A stretch of DNA of 7,749 nt from Octadecabacter sp. (GTDB lineage Bacteria; Pseudomonadota; Alphaproteobacteria; Rhodobacterales; Rhodobacteraceae), in NCBI GenBank assembly GCA_003533975.1, contig DQCL01000062.1:1-7749 (forward strand), read 5' to 3'. Below, in pieces: positions 1 through 5,980 of this stretch. A program made the position numbers and the translations under genes. Numbering within the stretch: the first letter of the stretch is position 1; each line of letters starts with the position of its first letter. The notes beneath the pieces are model-generated. The model worked only from the letters and a program-made list of their open reading frames with translations, was not told the origin of the DNA and ran no database searches.

Positions 1-48
1 TTGTTTGGCCTGCAACGTTCTCATGTTTCGGGCGAGGGTCTCTCTCAA
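1..48 (-). CDS. possible start of an XRE-type helix-turn-helix regulator, cut by the window edge
   Basis: On the minus strand, after an in-frame TGA at 57-55, a reading frame stays open to the window edge and would read LRETLARNMRTLQAKQ from a TTG at 48-46; an ATG lies inside it at 24-22. The pattern 'LRE-LARN-R-L-A' resembles the first helix of many short XRE-family DNA-binding proteins, in which a 'GLSQE-LA' segment usually follows. Only 16 codons are visible, the start would be a TTG, and the ribosome site (GGGTGAAAG) is weak. It could equally be chance or the edge of a broken gene. A second minus-strand frame, with an ATG at 70-68, is also open to the edge but resembles nothing I know. 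Confidence 0.22.
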   Translation of the reverse strand, partial: MRETLARNMRTLQAKQ

Positions 49-54
49 TGGCTT

Positions 55-123
55 TCACCCGCAAGCCCATTGATGATTGCCGTAGAAACCCAAACTATAG
101 CTGAGTACTTCCCCTCGGTTCAT
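55..123 (-). CDS. possible 22-residue small ORF of unknown function
   Basis: The minus-strand ATG at 123-121 is preceded by GGAG with five bases of spacing, a good ribosome binding site. It opens a 22-codon frame (beginning MNRGEVLSYS, ending HQWACG) that stops with TGA at 57-55. The stop lies six bases before the TTG of the possible regulator at 1-48 and in the same frame. The peptide has no transmembrane stretch and no recognisable motif. It could be a leader peptide, the tail of a decayed gene (the frame is open some codons upstream of the ATG) or chance. The rest of 1-213 shows no other gene, and I see no hairpin with a T tract that would terminate the RTX-Hint gene. Confidence 0.2.
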   Translation of the reverse strand: MNRGEVLSYSLGFYGNHQWACG

Positions 124-213
124 CGTCGCTCCGCCCCACTTCCCTTTTTGGAGATGGTGATGAAACCGGCAGTAGGAACATCCGTGAATATTGGTTGTGC
201 CGTGCGATTTCAA

Positions 214-3200
214 TCAGGCGGTGCTAATGCTGTGCTGGCTCCCGGGGAGGTTCTTGTAGCGCGCAAATGGAACAACGCGGGGGCCATACACGTCCTCGGC
301 CAGTCTTGTGAACAGGCTTGGGAAAATAACGCGAAGTTCCTCGCTTACGGGTTTGGCCAAGGCCTTCATCGCCATGGGACCAGGATAGAAGCTTTCTGAC
401 GGAGCGCCGTTTGCGAAGACGATCTGGTGGGCATCGAACATAAGGTGAATGTACGTGACGCTCCGTTTGCCTTTTGCAATCCGCGCCTTGCCGCCGTGAA
501 GTCGCGCAAGATGGATCGCACGTACGAGCGTCACTTCCCGACCGCTCGGGCGAACCAGGATACCATGCTGCGGCGACACGAGAAGTGGCGCATTCGCCCC
601 GATGAGATCGGGCGCAATCCAGATTGGGAGCATCTTGGGCGCTGCCTTGAGTTCGTCCTGATTGAGAGTGCGACGGGCCACCCATTGCAAGGTCTGCACA
701 CCATTGTCGCGGGTTACGATGCGGTCCCCAGGTTGAAGGGACTCAATCGGGCGCTCGCCGCTTTCCGTCAGGATGAGAGTCTCGGGCGTGAAACAGACCA
801 CGCCGGTGGTCTCCAAGGTGAAGCTGTTATTGTCGCCGGTGGCAGCGGTGAAGGTGATGCTCCCACCCGGGCCGAATTCAGTATTGTCTGAATAATCGAC
901 CGCATTGCCTTTGGTGTCGGTCGTATTGGACTGGTTCAGAACGCCGTCATCGGTTTGGTCCGCCCAGAGTTCGAACAGCGTATCGTAATGATCGGACAGA
1001 TCGATGCTGTCGTTGTTGGTTGTGTCGCCGTCGTTTATCGCGCCAGTATTGCCAGCGTTGAAGTCCGTGATCGTGTCGCTGCCGCCGGAATAGGTGAACA
1101 GGTCATCGCCAGCGCCGCCTGTGAGTGTGTCGTCGCCGGTACCGCCATCCAGAACATCATTTCCGGCACCGCCGCTGATCGTGTCATTGCCTGTTCCTCC
1201 ATCAACGATGTCATTCCCGGTGCCTCCGTCAACTATGTCGTCGCCGCCTCCGGCAACGATCTCAATCCCAGCGCCGTCTGCCGTGGCATTGACGACATCG
1301 GCCTCGGGGCCGAGGATCAGGCGCTCGATTTCGGAGAAGGTGATCGTGTTGGTACCGTCTGTGATCGTGCCGGATTTGTCTCCATCGAAGGCGACGGTGA
1401 GTGGAGCGGTTGTGCCGCTCAGGTCGATCGTGTCGTAGTTGACGCCAGTGGTGATAGCCTCGCCACCGATGATCGTGTCGTTGCCAAAATCGTCCAGTAC
1501 GACGAAGGTATCTTCATCCGCGCCGCCTTGCAGCAAGTCGTCACCGGTTGCCGCGATACCTGTACCCGGTTCATCGAACCAGACATCTGTGACCGTTAAG
1601 CTCCCGTTCGCCTCGGTGTAATCCAGTTCGATCCGGGCCACTGGGCCGGCGATGTCTACGAGGATCGAGCCGGTTGGCGAGTTGTCCCCGGTGTCGAAAA
1701 GCGGGCCTTGGAACGTGTCGTTGCCCGCGACGGCATCGGTGTCGGAGCCGTTTACCCCCGAGCCTTCAGTGACCGTGAACGAAATAAGATTGTTGTTCGC
1801 GTCATAGGCACGGATCGTCAAAGTTTCTGAATTCTGCTCGAAGTCATTGACGCGGAACTGGGCATTCTCGACAGTATTCGAGAAATCCAACGTGAGGACA
1901 CCGTCAGACCCTTCAAGTCCGAGTGCGCTGTTGGTACCGACGGAGCTGCTGCCAGCGTCGATCCCCGTAGTATAGACGGTCGTCGTTTCATATTGCCCGG
2001 CTCCACCGGTGACACTGAAATCGACGGTTGTGTCGCCAATCGTCTGAGAGCCTGTGGTGACAGCGTCAAGATTATCGATCTGTCCCCCATCGTTGGGGTC
2101 GGGTATCGCGCTCCATTCGAAGGCGACACGCTCTAGTGGGATTTCCGCAGTGCTTTCGCCGCCTGTAATGGTATCGGCACCGTCGCCGCCCTGGATCGTG
2201 TCGTCGCCGAGGCCACCATCAAGGCTGTCGTCGCCGCTTCCGCCGTAGACCTGATCGGCTCCCTCACCGCCGTCGATGGTGTCCATCCCAGCACCGCCGT
2301 CGAGCGAGTCGTCACCCAGCCCGCCAAGGATCGAGTCGTTGTCGGCTCCGCCGTCGATTGTGTCGTTGCCCGCACCGCCGTCGATGATGTCGTCGCCGTC
2401 ACCGCCGGTTATGATATCATCACCCGGCTCAAGCGGGTTCAGCAGTTCGGTAAACTCGATCTCGGCCCAGCCACCGTGCGTTTCCACCCCGACGAATTGA
2501 ATGTGGGTGGCGTTGATAGGGATCACGAGGTCGATCGTGGAGTCCGAAGGCCCAGAGTAAATCAAGACGGAGTCGCCGTTCGTGATTGCGTTCTGGTAGC
2601 CAATCCCTCCGCCACTGCCGGATAGTGTATCACCGTTTGGATCAGTGGAGCCAAAGCTGACATAGACATTGACGATCCCGTCGTCGACGCCGTTTGTCCC
2701 TTCGACCAAAGTGATCGATGTTCCGGCAGGGACCTCCTGACCGAAGGAGTATTCAATAATATCATCGACATGATATCGAGATTCCGTGTCGATATCCCCG
2801 TCGATGAAGTTCAGCGGATCGTCTACGTCGCCCGTACCATGATCGCCAAAGTGGGTTGCTGTCCCGCCGGTACTGTTCTGCGCGTAGCTGTACTCTAGTG
2901 TGTCACCGAGGGCCTGAGATGGCCCCGTGCGATCTCCTTCGATAACGTCGTTGCCCGCACCGCCATCAATCGTGTCGCTTCCATCTCCGCCACCGAGCGT
3001 GTCCGCACCGTCCCCGCCGAGGATGGAATCATCACCAAGGCCGCCCTCGACAACGTCATCACCGGCACCAGCATCGATGGAATCATCATAGAAATAGGGG
3101 GAGTCCGGGCTGAGGTAGAAATCAACCTGTGCGGTGTCATTGGCGACAGTGACCTCGTGCAAGACACTATCATCACCATAATAGGTCAGCTGATAGGTAC

Positions 3201-4188
3201 TGTCGTCGTTGGTCGAAATCGAGTGGACGTTTTCGAACACTAGCCGATCGACTACGTCCTCATCGACGATGGTGACGGTGAAATCGTCGTTAAACCCGGA
3301 CAGGTCAAGCCGGTAGATATCGGCGGAGCCATCGTTACCACCGCCCTTTTCAATCTGAATGAGGCTGACACCCTCGGTCAGGGCGTCATCGGTGATTGTG
3401 AAATCCTGCGCAAGCTCCTTATTTGGCGTGATCGCATCAACTTTCAGGATGACCCTGCCGTTCGCATCCAGATTTGTGTCCGTGATCGAAAATGCGAACA
3501 CTTCAGCGCTTGTAGCCGGACCCGCAGGTGTGCCGGTATAGGCGTTTGGTGGCATGCCAATCGAGGACCCGCCGCTAATCTGTTCGTAGTCACCATAGAT
3601 GGTGTCGTTGCCAGCCCCGGCATTGATCGTATCGCGACCGCCTCCGCCAATGATCACATCGTCGTCGCCATCGGCTCCGTCGATCTCATCTCCTTGAAGG
3701 TCGGTATAGCCAACCCCAATGGTTTCTGCGCCTTCTTCCCCCGTGATGATACCATCGGGCGCGTAGTAGGGCGTGACAGCCGCATTCTGCGGCTGAATCT
3801 GGACTGTATAGAGTTCGCTATCAGTGCCGTAGTAGGTGCCTGTGTAGGTGCCATCTCCGTTGTCAGTGAAATTTTGCAACCCTTCAAGGTAGAGTTGATC
3901 TTGAACGTTGATGCCAGTGTCCTTGAGGACGAGGGTGAAGTTGTCAGCGAATTCCGACAGGTCGACACGGATGACGTCTTCTTGATTGTCAGAGCCGCCA
4001 AACTTTTCGATTGTCAGGATAGTTATCGGATCCGTTGACGTATTCGTAATTGTTACGTCGTTGGCGTTGTTCTTGTCGGCAAAGCCGTCGACCGCGACTT
4101 TAACGTCACCGTTTTCCGGAACCAAAAGGTCCGTCAAGGTGTAGGTGCTGATTTCCGCGCCTGAGGCGGGTGGCGGTGGTAACGGCAT
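214..4188 (-). CDS. giant RTX calcium-binding repeat protein with C-terminal Hint domain
   Basis: A 1324-residue acidic protein, start ATG at 4188-4186, with AAGGA nine bases upstream and the stop at 216-214. Domain order: two copies of a beta-rich module (about residues 11-145 and 228-362), with RTX blocks at about 166-200, 368-419, 589-678, 882-910 and 981-1043. Two further beta-rich domains lie at about 430-586 and 684-877. A Hint domain occupies 1132-1270, followed by a basic tail of 54 residues. The RTX units follow the GGxGxDxUx pattern (e.g. GGAGNDTID) that binds calcium in a parallel beta-roll. There is no signal peptide (MPLPPPPASG start), as expected for type I secretion, although no T1SS gene is in view. 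By family analogy it is a secreted or surface protein; its specific role (adhesion, S-layer-like, toxin-like or other) cannot be read. The gene stands alone, divergent from the oxidoreductase operon. Confidence 0.93.
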   Translation of the reverse strand: MPLPPPPASGAEISTYTLTDLLVPENGDVKVAVDGFADKNNANDVTITNTSTDPITILTIEKFGGSDNQEDVIRVDLSEFADNFTLVLKDTGINVQDQLYLEGLQNFTDNGDGTYTGTYYGTDSELYTVQIQPQNAAVTPYYAPDGIITGEEGAETIGVGYTDLQGDEIDGADGDDDVIIGGGGRDTINAGAGNDTIYGDYEQISGGSSIGMPPNAYTGTPAGPATSAEVFAFSITDTNLDANGRVILKVDAITPNKELAQDFTITDDALTEGVSLIQIEKGGGNDGSADIYRLDLSGFNDDFTVTIVDEDVVDRLVFENVHSISTNDDSTYQLTYYGDDSVLHEVTVANDTAQVDFYLSPDSPYFYDDSIDAGAGDDVVEGGLGDDSILGGDGADTLGGGDGSDTIDGGAGNDVIEGDRTGPSQALGDTLEYSYAQNSTGGTATHFGDHGTGDVDDPLNFIDGDIDTESRYHVDDIIEYSFGQEVPAGTSITLVEGTNGVDDGIVNVYVSFGSTDPNGDTLSGSGGGIGYQNAITNGDSVLIYSGPSDSTIDLVIPINATHIQFVGVETHGGWAEIEFTELLNPLEPGDDIITGGDGDDIIDGGAGNDTIDGGADNDSILGGLGDDSLDGGAGMDTIDGGEGADQVYGGSGDDSLDGGLGDDTIQGGDGADTITGGESTAEIPLERVAFEWSAIPDPNDGGQIDNLDAVTTGSQTIGDTTVDFSVTGGAGQYETTTVYTTGIDAGSSSVGTNSALGLEGSDGVLTLDFSNTVENAQFRVNDFEQNSETLTIRAYDANNNLISFTVTEGSGVNGSDTDAVAGNDTFQGPLFDTGDNSPTGSILVDIAGPVARIELDYTEANGSLTVTDVWFDEPGTGIAATGDDLLQGGADEDTFVVLDDFGNDTIIGGEAITTGVNYDTIDLSGTTAPLTVAFDGDKSGTITDGTNTITFSEIERLILGPEADVVNATADGAGIEIVAGGGDDIVDGGTGNDIVDGGTGNDTISGGAGNDVLDGGTGDDTLTGGAGDDLFTYSGGSDTITDFNAGNTGAINDGDTTNNDSIDLSDHYDTLFELWADQTDDGVLNQSNTTDTKGNAVDYSDNTEFGPGGSITFTAATGDNNSFTLETTGVVCFTPETLILTESGERPIESLQPGDRIVTRDNGVQTLQWVARRTLNQDELKAAPKMLPIWIAPDLIGANAPLLVSPQHGILVRPSGREVTLVRAIHLARLHGGKARIAKGKRSVTYIHLMFDAHQIVFANGAPSESFYPGPMAMKALAKPVSEELRVIFPSLFTRLAEDVYGPRVVPFARYKNLPGSQHSISTA
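379..795 (-). other. Hint (hedgehog/intein-type) domain of the RTX protein
   Basis: This is residues 1132-1270 of the RTX protein. It begins with CFTPETLILT, followed by GERPIESLQPGD and an IVTRDNGVQTLQW segment, the usual opening of bacterial Hint_2 domains. Later come VSPQH (1204-1208), Y-H-MFD-HQIVFANG (1246-1261) and ESFYPG (1265-1270), all typical of the family. Cys1132 sits where the nucleophilic Cys1 of hedgehog and intein domains lies, so N-S acyl shift and cleavage before Cys1132 are chemically possible. Whether this subfamily cleaves is inference. The position after VSPQH, often Arg in relatives I recall, is Gly here. The remaining 54 residues are basic (…FTRLAEDVYGPRVVPFARYKN…), in contrast with the acidic repeat region. 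Confidence 0.88.
1060..1248 (-). repeat. RTX block 5, directly before the Hint linker
   Basis: Residues 981-1043 of the RTX protein hold about six or seven nonapeptide units (GNDIVDGGT, GNDTISGGA, GDDTLTGGA and similar). They end in the capping sequence SGGSDTITDFNAG, which closes the calcium beta-roll in serralysin-like C-terminal domains. A linker of about 88 residues, rich in Asp, Asn and Thr, separates it from Hint Cys1132. At DNA level the units are a tandem 27-bp repeat. Confidence 0.85.
1459..1545 (-). repeat. RTX block 4 (short)
   Basis: Residues 882-910 contain GDDLLQGGADEDTF and DDFGNDTIIGGE. This is a degenerate block of two or three calcium-binding units between the second beta-rich domain and the region leading to block 5. 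'DTFVV-DDFGNDTI' matches the usual end of an RTX roll. Confidence 0.75.
1558..2139 (-). other. beta-rich domain between RTX blocks 3 and 4, unidentified
   Basis: Residues 684-877 contain no RTX unit. They run from LERVAFEWSAIPDP through VLTLDFSNTVENAQFRVNDFEQ and LTIRAYDANNNLISF to a final ARIELDYTEANGSLTVTD. The pattern 'LDFS-V--F-V-D… L-I-AYDA-N' is that of carbohydrate-binding-like beta-sandwich domains found in secreted bacterial proteins. I cannot name a family with confidence. Confidence 0.5.
2155..2424 (-). repeat. RTX block 3: ten exact-length nonapeptide units
   Basis: Residues 589-678 divide into ten consecutive nine-residue units without gaps (GDDIITGGD, GDDIIDGGA, GNDTIDGGA, DNDSILGGL and so on to GADTITGGE). 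This is the longest uninterrupted calcium beta-roll in the protein. In DNA it is a 27-bp tandem repeat array that is degenerate at third positions. Confidence 0.9.
2431..2901 (-). other. discoidin-like beta-rich domain between RTX blocks 2 and 3
   Basis: Residues 430-586 start at TLEYSYAQNSTGG and include FIDGDIDTESRY, DIIEYSFGQEVPAGTSITLVEG and, near the end, INATHIQFVGVETHGGWAEIEFTEL. The layout of a 'D-D-ES-' segment, a middle 'I-Y-FG' strand and a final strand 'I-FV-VE-HGGWAEI-E' resembles F5/8-type (discoidin) ligand-binding folds. The assignment comes from pattern only. The domain would suit binding of a glycan or a surface, but no ligand can be read. Confidence 0.4.
2932..3087 (-). repeat. 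RTX block 2
   Basis: Residues 368-419 hold about six nonapeptide units (GDDVVEGGL, GDDSILGGD, GADTLGGGD, GSDTIDGGA, GNDVIEGD). They directly follow the second copy of the duplicated N-terminal module, just as block 1 follows the first copy. Confidence 0.88.
3103..3507 (-). repeat. N-terminal duplicated module, copy B
   Basis: Residues 228-362 (AEVFAFSITDTN… to …YLSPD) are a diverged second copy of residues 11-145. Shared landmarks in order are an IEK-GG anchor, then IYRLDLSGFNDDFTV, then D-LVFENV, then TYQLTYYGDDSVLHEVTV, and a final Y-SPD. Both copies are about 135 residues long. The module is beta-rich and I do not recognise it as a named domain. Confidence 0.75.
3589..3693 (-). repeat. 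RTX block 1
   Basis: Residues 166-200 contain about four calcium-binding units (GDEIDGAD, GDDDVIIGGG, GRDTINAGA, GNDTIYGD). They sit between copies A and B of the duplicated module. Confidence 0.8.
3754..4158 (-). repeat. N-terminal duplicated module, copy A
   Basis: Residues 11-145 (AEISTYTLTDLL… to …YYAPD) form the first copy of the module. It shares IEK-GGS, VIRVDLSEFADNFTLV, D-LYLEGL, TYTGTYYGTDSELYTV and a final Y-APD with copy B at the same spacing. Its position at the extreme N-terminus, ahead of the repeats, suggests a structural or surface-exposed role, which is inference. Confidence 0.75.
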
Positions 4189-4189
4189 T

Positions 4190-4217
4190 GTAAATTATCC
4201 TTGTCGTAAATTATCCT
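4190..4217 (-). promoter_or_regulatory. duplicated Shine-Dalgarno/leader segment of the RTX-Hint gene
   Basis: Immediately upstream of the RTX-Hint ATG, the 12-base sequence AGGATAATTTAC (minus-strand sense) occurs twice, at 4201-4190 and 4217-4206, with a 16-bp period. The proximal copy supplies the AAGGA Shine-Dalgarno site nine bases from the start codon; the distal copy is a second identical site. No in-frame start fits the distal copy, so it may be a ribosome standby site, an operator half, or a slippage duplication. Confidence 0.6.
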
Positions 4218-4254
4218 GTTCGTTCTTTGATCGAGCCTTTTCACCAATCACTCA

Positions 4255-4276
4255 TGCCGCCATCAATAATGCGGCA
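4255..4276. other. short inverted repeat in the RTX-Hint leader
   Basis: TGCCGC (4255-4260) and GCGGCA (4271-4276) pair perfectly across a ten-base loop. In the minus-strand transcript this would be a small hairpin about 65 bases upstream of the start codon. It has no T tract typical of a terminator and could be an operator or chance. Confidence 0.3.
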
Positions 4277-4335
4277 ATTTAGCAATCGAGGCGTTAAGAT
4301 ATTGCGGAAATTTCAAGCAAACCTAAGACTTTGGC

Positions 4336-4400
4336 GTGTCATCTCTTGGGAGAATGTGGGCATTTCTGTGTCATCTGCAGAGGGACATGCCGGCACTTTC
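4336..4400 (+). repeat. tandem ~32-bp repeat resembling an IS21-family terminus
   Basis: Two imperfect copies, 4336-4366 and 4368-4400, share GTGTCATCT exactly (4336-4344 and 4368-4376, 32 bp apart). Each then has GGGA, ATG, GGCA and TTTC in the same order with only one- or two-base spacing changes. The second copy contains the palindrome TGCCGGCA (4388-4395). Multiple TGTCA-type repeats of this size at one end, which bind the transposase, are a known property of IS21-family elements, so this may be a solo or decayed IS21 end. No istA/istB gene is visible in the window. The alternative is a pair of operator sites three helical turns apart. Confidence 0.4.
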
Positions 4401-4409
4401 CCGCTGTTT

Positions 4410-4427
4410 ATTCCGATTTGCCGGAAT
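4410..4427. other. perfect 6-bp inverted repeat
   Basis: ATTCCG (4410-4415) and CGGAAT (4422-4427) flank a six-base loop, ATTTGC, ten bases before a possible -35 box at 4437. It may be part of the IS-like end or a regulator site for the downstream operon. It is not a terminator: the stem is weak and no T run follows. Confidence 0.3.
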
Positions 4428-4436
4428 TTGATTTAA

Positions 4437-4463
4437 TTGACATGTTAAGCAATGGGATAGATC
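4437..4463 (+). promoter_or_regulatory. possible promoter of the molybdenum hydroxylase operon
   Basis: TTGACA at 4437-4442 matches the sigma-70 -35 consensus perfectly. The only -10-like sequence nearby is TAGATC (4458-4463), a poor match at a short 15-bp spacing. If used, it gives a leader of about 170 bases before the medium-subunit gene. A weaker TTGACC at 4577-4582 is nearer the gene but also lacks a convincing -10. Confidence 0.3.
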
Positions 4464-4496
4464 GCAGAACCGTAGCAGACATCGCCAAAAATATTT

Positions 4497-4561
4497 CGAG
4501 CATGAGTTGGGTCTTAGTCTGCCGATCATAACCCCTAACAAAGATTGTCATATCGAGCATG
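4497..4561 (+). repeat. 9-bp direct repeat upstream of the operon
   Basis: TCGAGCATG occurs at 4497-4505 and 4553-4561, each preceded by an ATAT-rich stretch. The 56-bp spacing is not a whole number of helical turns. No gene is visible between 4189 and 4637; small frames here have no ribosome site or recognisable motif. A regulator site or chance are both possible. Confidence 0.25.
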
Positions 4562-4626
4562 CGCAAGGTGCTTGAATTGACCGGGTTTCCAATCAATTGT
4601 GATCCTTAGTCAGGGCGACACCAACT

Positions 4627-4632
4627 GGAGGA
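4627..4632 (+). promoter_or_regulatory. ribosome binding site fixing the medium-subunit start
   Basis: GGAGGA lies five bases before the ATG at 4638. The open frame extends 13 codons further up to a GTG at 4599, but that start lacks such a site, and family proteins begin at the equivalent of MRYESPRTIEDA. The ATG is therefore preferred. Confidence 0.8.
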
Positions 4633-4637
4633 CGGCT

Positions 4638-5501
4638 ATGCGATACGAAAGTCCGAGAACGATAGAAGATGCTGTTGATTTGTTGGTAAATTCCGACGGT
4701 CGCGCATTCGTACTTGCAGGGGGAACGGACCTGCTGGTTCGGATGAAAGGCGATGACTTCGACGCTAGCCTTGTGGTCGATATTAAGTCGATCGATGGCA
4801 TGGATCGGATTGAAGAAAATCATGATGGATTCGTGATCGGCGCAGCTGTGCCGTGTGCCGCACTTGGTGAGCATGCAGCATTAGGTGCGGCCTGGCCCGG
4901 TGTCGTCGAGGCCGCAAATCTCATCGGTTCCACGCAGGTGCAATCACGCTGCACGATATCAGGCAATCTGTGCAACGCGTCACCTGCCGCAGACAGTGTC
5001 CCTGCCATGGTTGCCGCAAATGCGCAGGCTCGTATTGTTGGGCCGAACGGAACGCGGACGATTCCTGTTGCTGACGTTCCAATCGCACCGGGGCAAACAT
5101 CGCTTGCGAAGGGCGAGATCATCGAGGCGATTTTGTTACCTAAACCAGAGATGCGGTCTGGTGATGCATACCTGCGCTTTATTCCGCGTACAGAGATGGA
5201 CATTGCCGTGGTCGGTGCAGCGGTGAACTTAACCTTGGATGCGGACGGAACCGTGCAGACGGCGCGGGTTGTGTTAGGGGCGGTCGCGCCTAGTGTCGTG
5301 GTCGTCGAAGCAGCAGAAGCTGCCCTTGTAGGAAGCAAGCTGAATGCGGACACGCTCAAATCTGTTGAGGCTGCCTGCGTCGCAGCGAGCACCCCGATTG
5401 ATGACAAACGCGGGACCGTCGAATTTAGAAATCAAGTCGCAGGCGTGCTGGGGCGTCGAGCCGCAGCAATTGCGTATGAACGCGCGGGAGGCCAATCATG
5501 A
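4638..5501 (+). CDS. FAD-binding medium subunit of a xanthine dehydrogenase/CO dehydrogenase family enzyme
   Basis: A 287-residue protein, normal length for CoxM-like subunits. It carries FAD and passes electrons from the iron-sulfur subunit to the final acceptor in the cytoplasm. Visible motifs are AGGTDLLVRMK (27-37), the first FAD-binding loop, and TISGNLCNASPAADS (106-120), the second. The family's usual TIGGN is TISGN here. RTEMDIAVVGAAV (184-196) is also typical. There is no extra cysteine-rich insertion of the kind that carries a [4Fe-4S] cluster in 4-hydroxybenzoyl-CoA reductase. The C-terminal CO_deh_flav_C domain runs from about residue 176, ending in 'RRAAAIAYERA'. It is the first gene of the operon, and its stop overlaps the next start by four bases (ATGA at 5498). 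Confidence 0.93.
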   Translation: MRYESPRTIEDAVDLLVNSDGRAFVLAGGTDLLVRMKGDDFDASLVVDIKSIDGMDRIEENHDGFVIGAAVPCAALGEHAALGAAWPGVVEAANLIGSTQVQSRCTISGNLCNASPAADSVPAMVAANAQARIVGPNGTRTIPVADVPIAPGQTSLAKGEIIEAILLPKPEMRSGDAYLRFIPRTEMDIAVVGAAVNLTLDADGTVQTARVVLGAVAPSVVVVEAAEAALVGSKLNADTLKSVEAACVAASTPIDDKRGTVEFRNQVAGVLGRRAAAIAYERAGGQS

Positions 5502-5980
5502 CATCCATAGCTGTATCTACGACCATCAATGGTGATGATGTCGAATTTCTGTGTAATGCAGACGAAACGTTGTTGGACGTATTGCGAAACCGTCTTGGTC
5601 TTATGGGCGCGAAAGAAGGCTGCGGCACGGGAGATTGCGGTGCATGCAGCACGATAATGGATGGGCGGGTTGTGTGTTCGTGCCTCGTGCTCGGGGCCGA
5701 AACGCAAGGACGCGAAATCGAAACGATTGAGGGGATGTCTGAGGGGCAAGACCTGCATCCGCTTCAGGCCAAATTCATTGAACATGCAGCACTGCAATGT
5801 GGAATCTGCACTCCGGGTTTCTTGATGGCAGCCAAAGCATTGCTGGCTGCCCACCCAGACCCGAGTGAAGAAGAAATTCGGTTTTGGCTGGCAGGGAACC
5901 TGTGTCGCTGCACCGGATACGACAAGATCGTTCGCGCCGTGCAAGACGCCGCTGCGGAGATGAGAGGAGCAAAAACATGA
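5498..5980 (+). CDS. [2Fe-2S] small subunit of the molybdenum hydroxylase
   Basis: A 160-residue electron-transfer subunit, normal length for CoxS-like proteins. The N-terminal plant-ferredoxin-type domain has GCGTGDCGAC with Cys42, Cys47 and Cys50, and the fourth ligand Cys62 in CSCLVLG. The C-terminal helical domain binds the second cluster through Cys101 and Cys104 (QCGICTPG) and Cys136 and Cys138 (NLCRCTGY). All eight expected cysteines are present; Cys60 is an extra one next to a ligand. GGGAGG at 5486-5491, six bases before the ATG, is the ribosome site. The gene overlaps both neighbours by ATGA, so its translation is likely coupled to theirs. It should be an obligate partner of the flanking subunits, passing electrons from Mo to FAD. 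Confidence 0.96.
   Translation: MTSIAVSTTINGDDVEFLCNADETLLDVLRNRLGLMGAKEGCGTGDCGACSTIMDGRVVCSCLVLGAETQGREIETIEGMSEGQDLHPLQAKFIEHAALQCGICTPGFLMAAKALLAAHPDPSEEEIRFWLAGNLCRCTGYDKIVRAVQDAAAEMRGAKT

Noticed and set aside
1..399. Plus-strand frame of 132 codons starting with TTG
   Set aside because: It starts at the window edge, overlaps the antisense end of the RTX-Hint gene by 186 bases (across the Hint tail), and shows no domain.
955..1599. A 214-codon plus-strand open frame inside the RTX-Hint gene, with several similar frames elsewhere in it
   Set aside because: The periodic, GC-biased repeat codons keep the opposite strand free of stops. The translations are low-complexity (Val/Ala/Ile or Ser/Pro rich), with no motif and no good ribosome site.
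2155..2424. Regular ~27-bp tandem repetition that could suggest a CRISPR array or minisatellite
   Set aside because: There are no constant repeats with unique spacers. The period is that of nine-residue RTX units in a coding frame, with third-position variation.
4331..4531. Small plus-strand frame in the intergenic region (66 codons, Cys/His rich at the start)
   Set aside because: No ribosome site, and it crosses the tandem repeat. The CxxxC-like pattern comes from the repeat itself and not from a recognisable zinc motif.
4599..4637. GTG start extending the FAD subunit by 13 residues
   Set aside because: No Shine-Dalgarno site before the GTG, whereas GGAGGA sits five bases before the ATG at 4638 and the family N-terminus matches that ATG.
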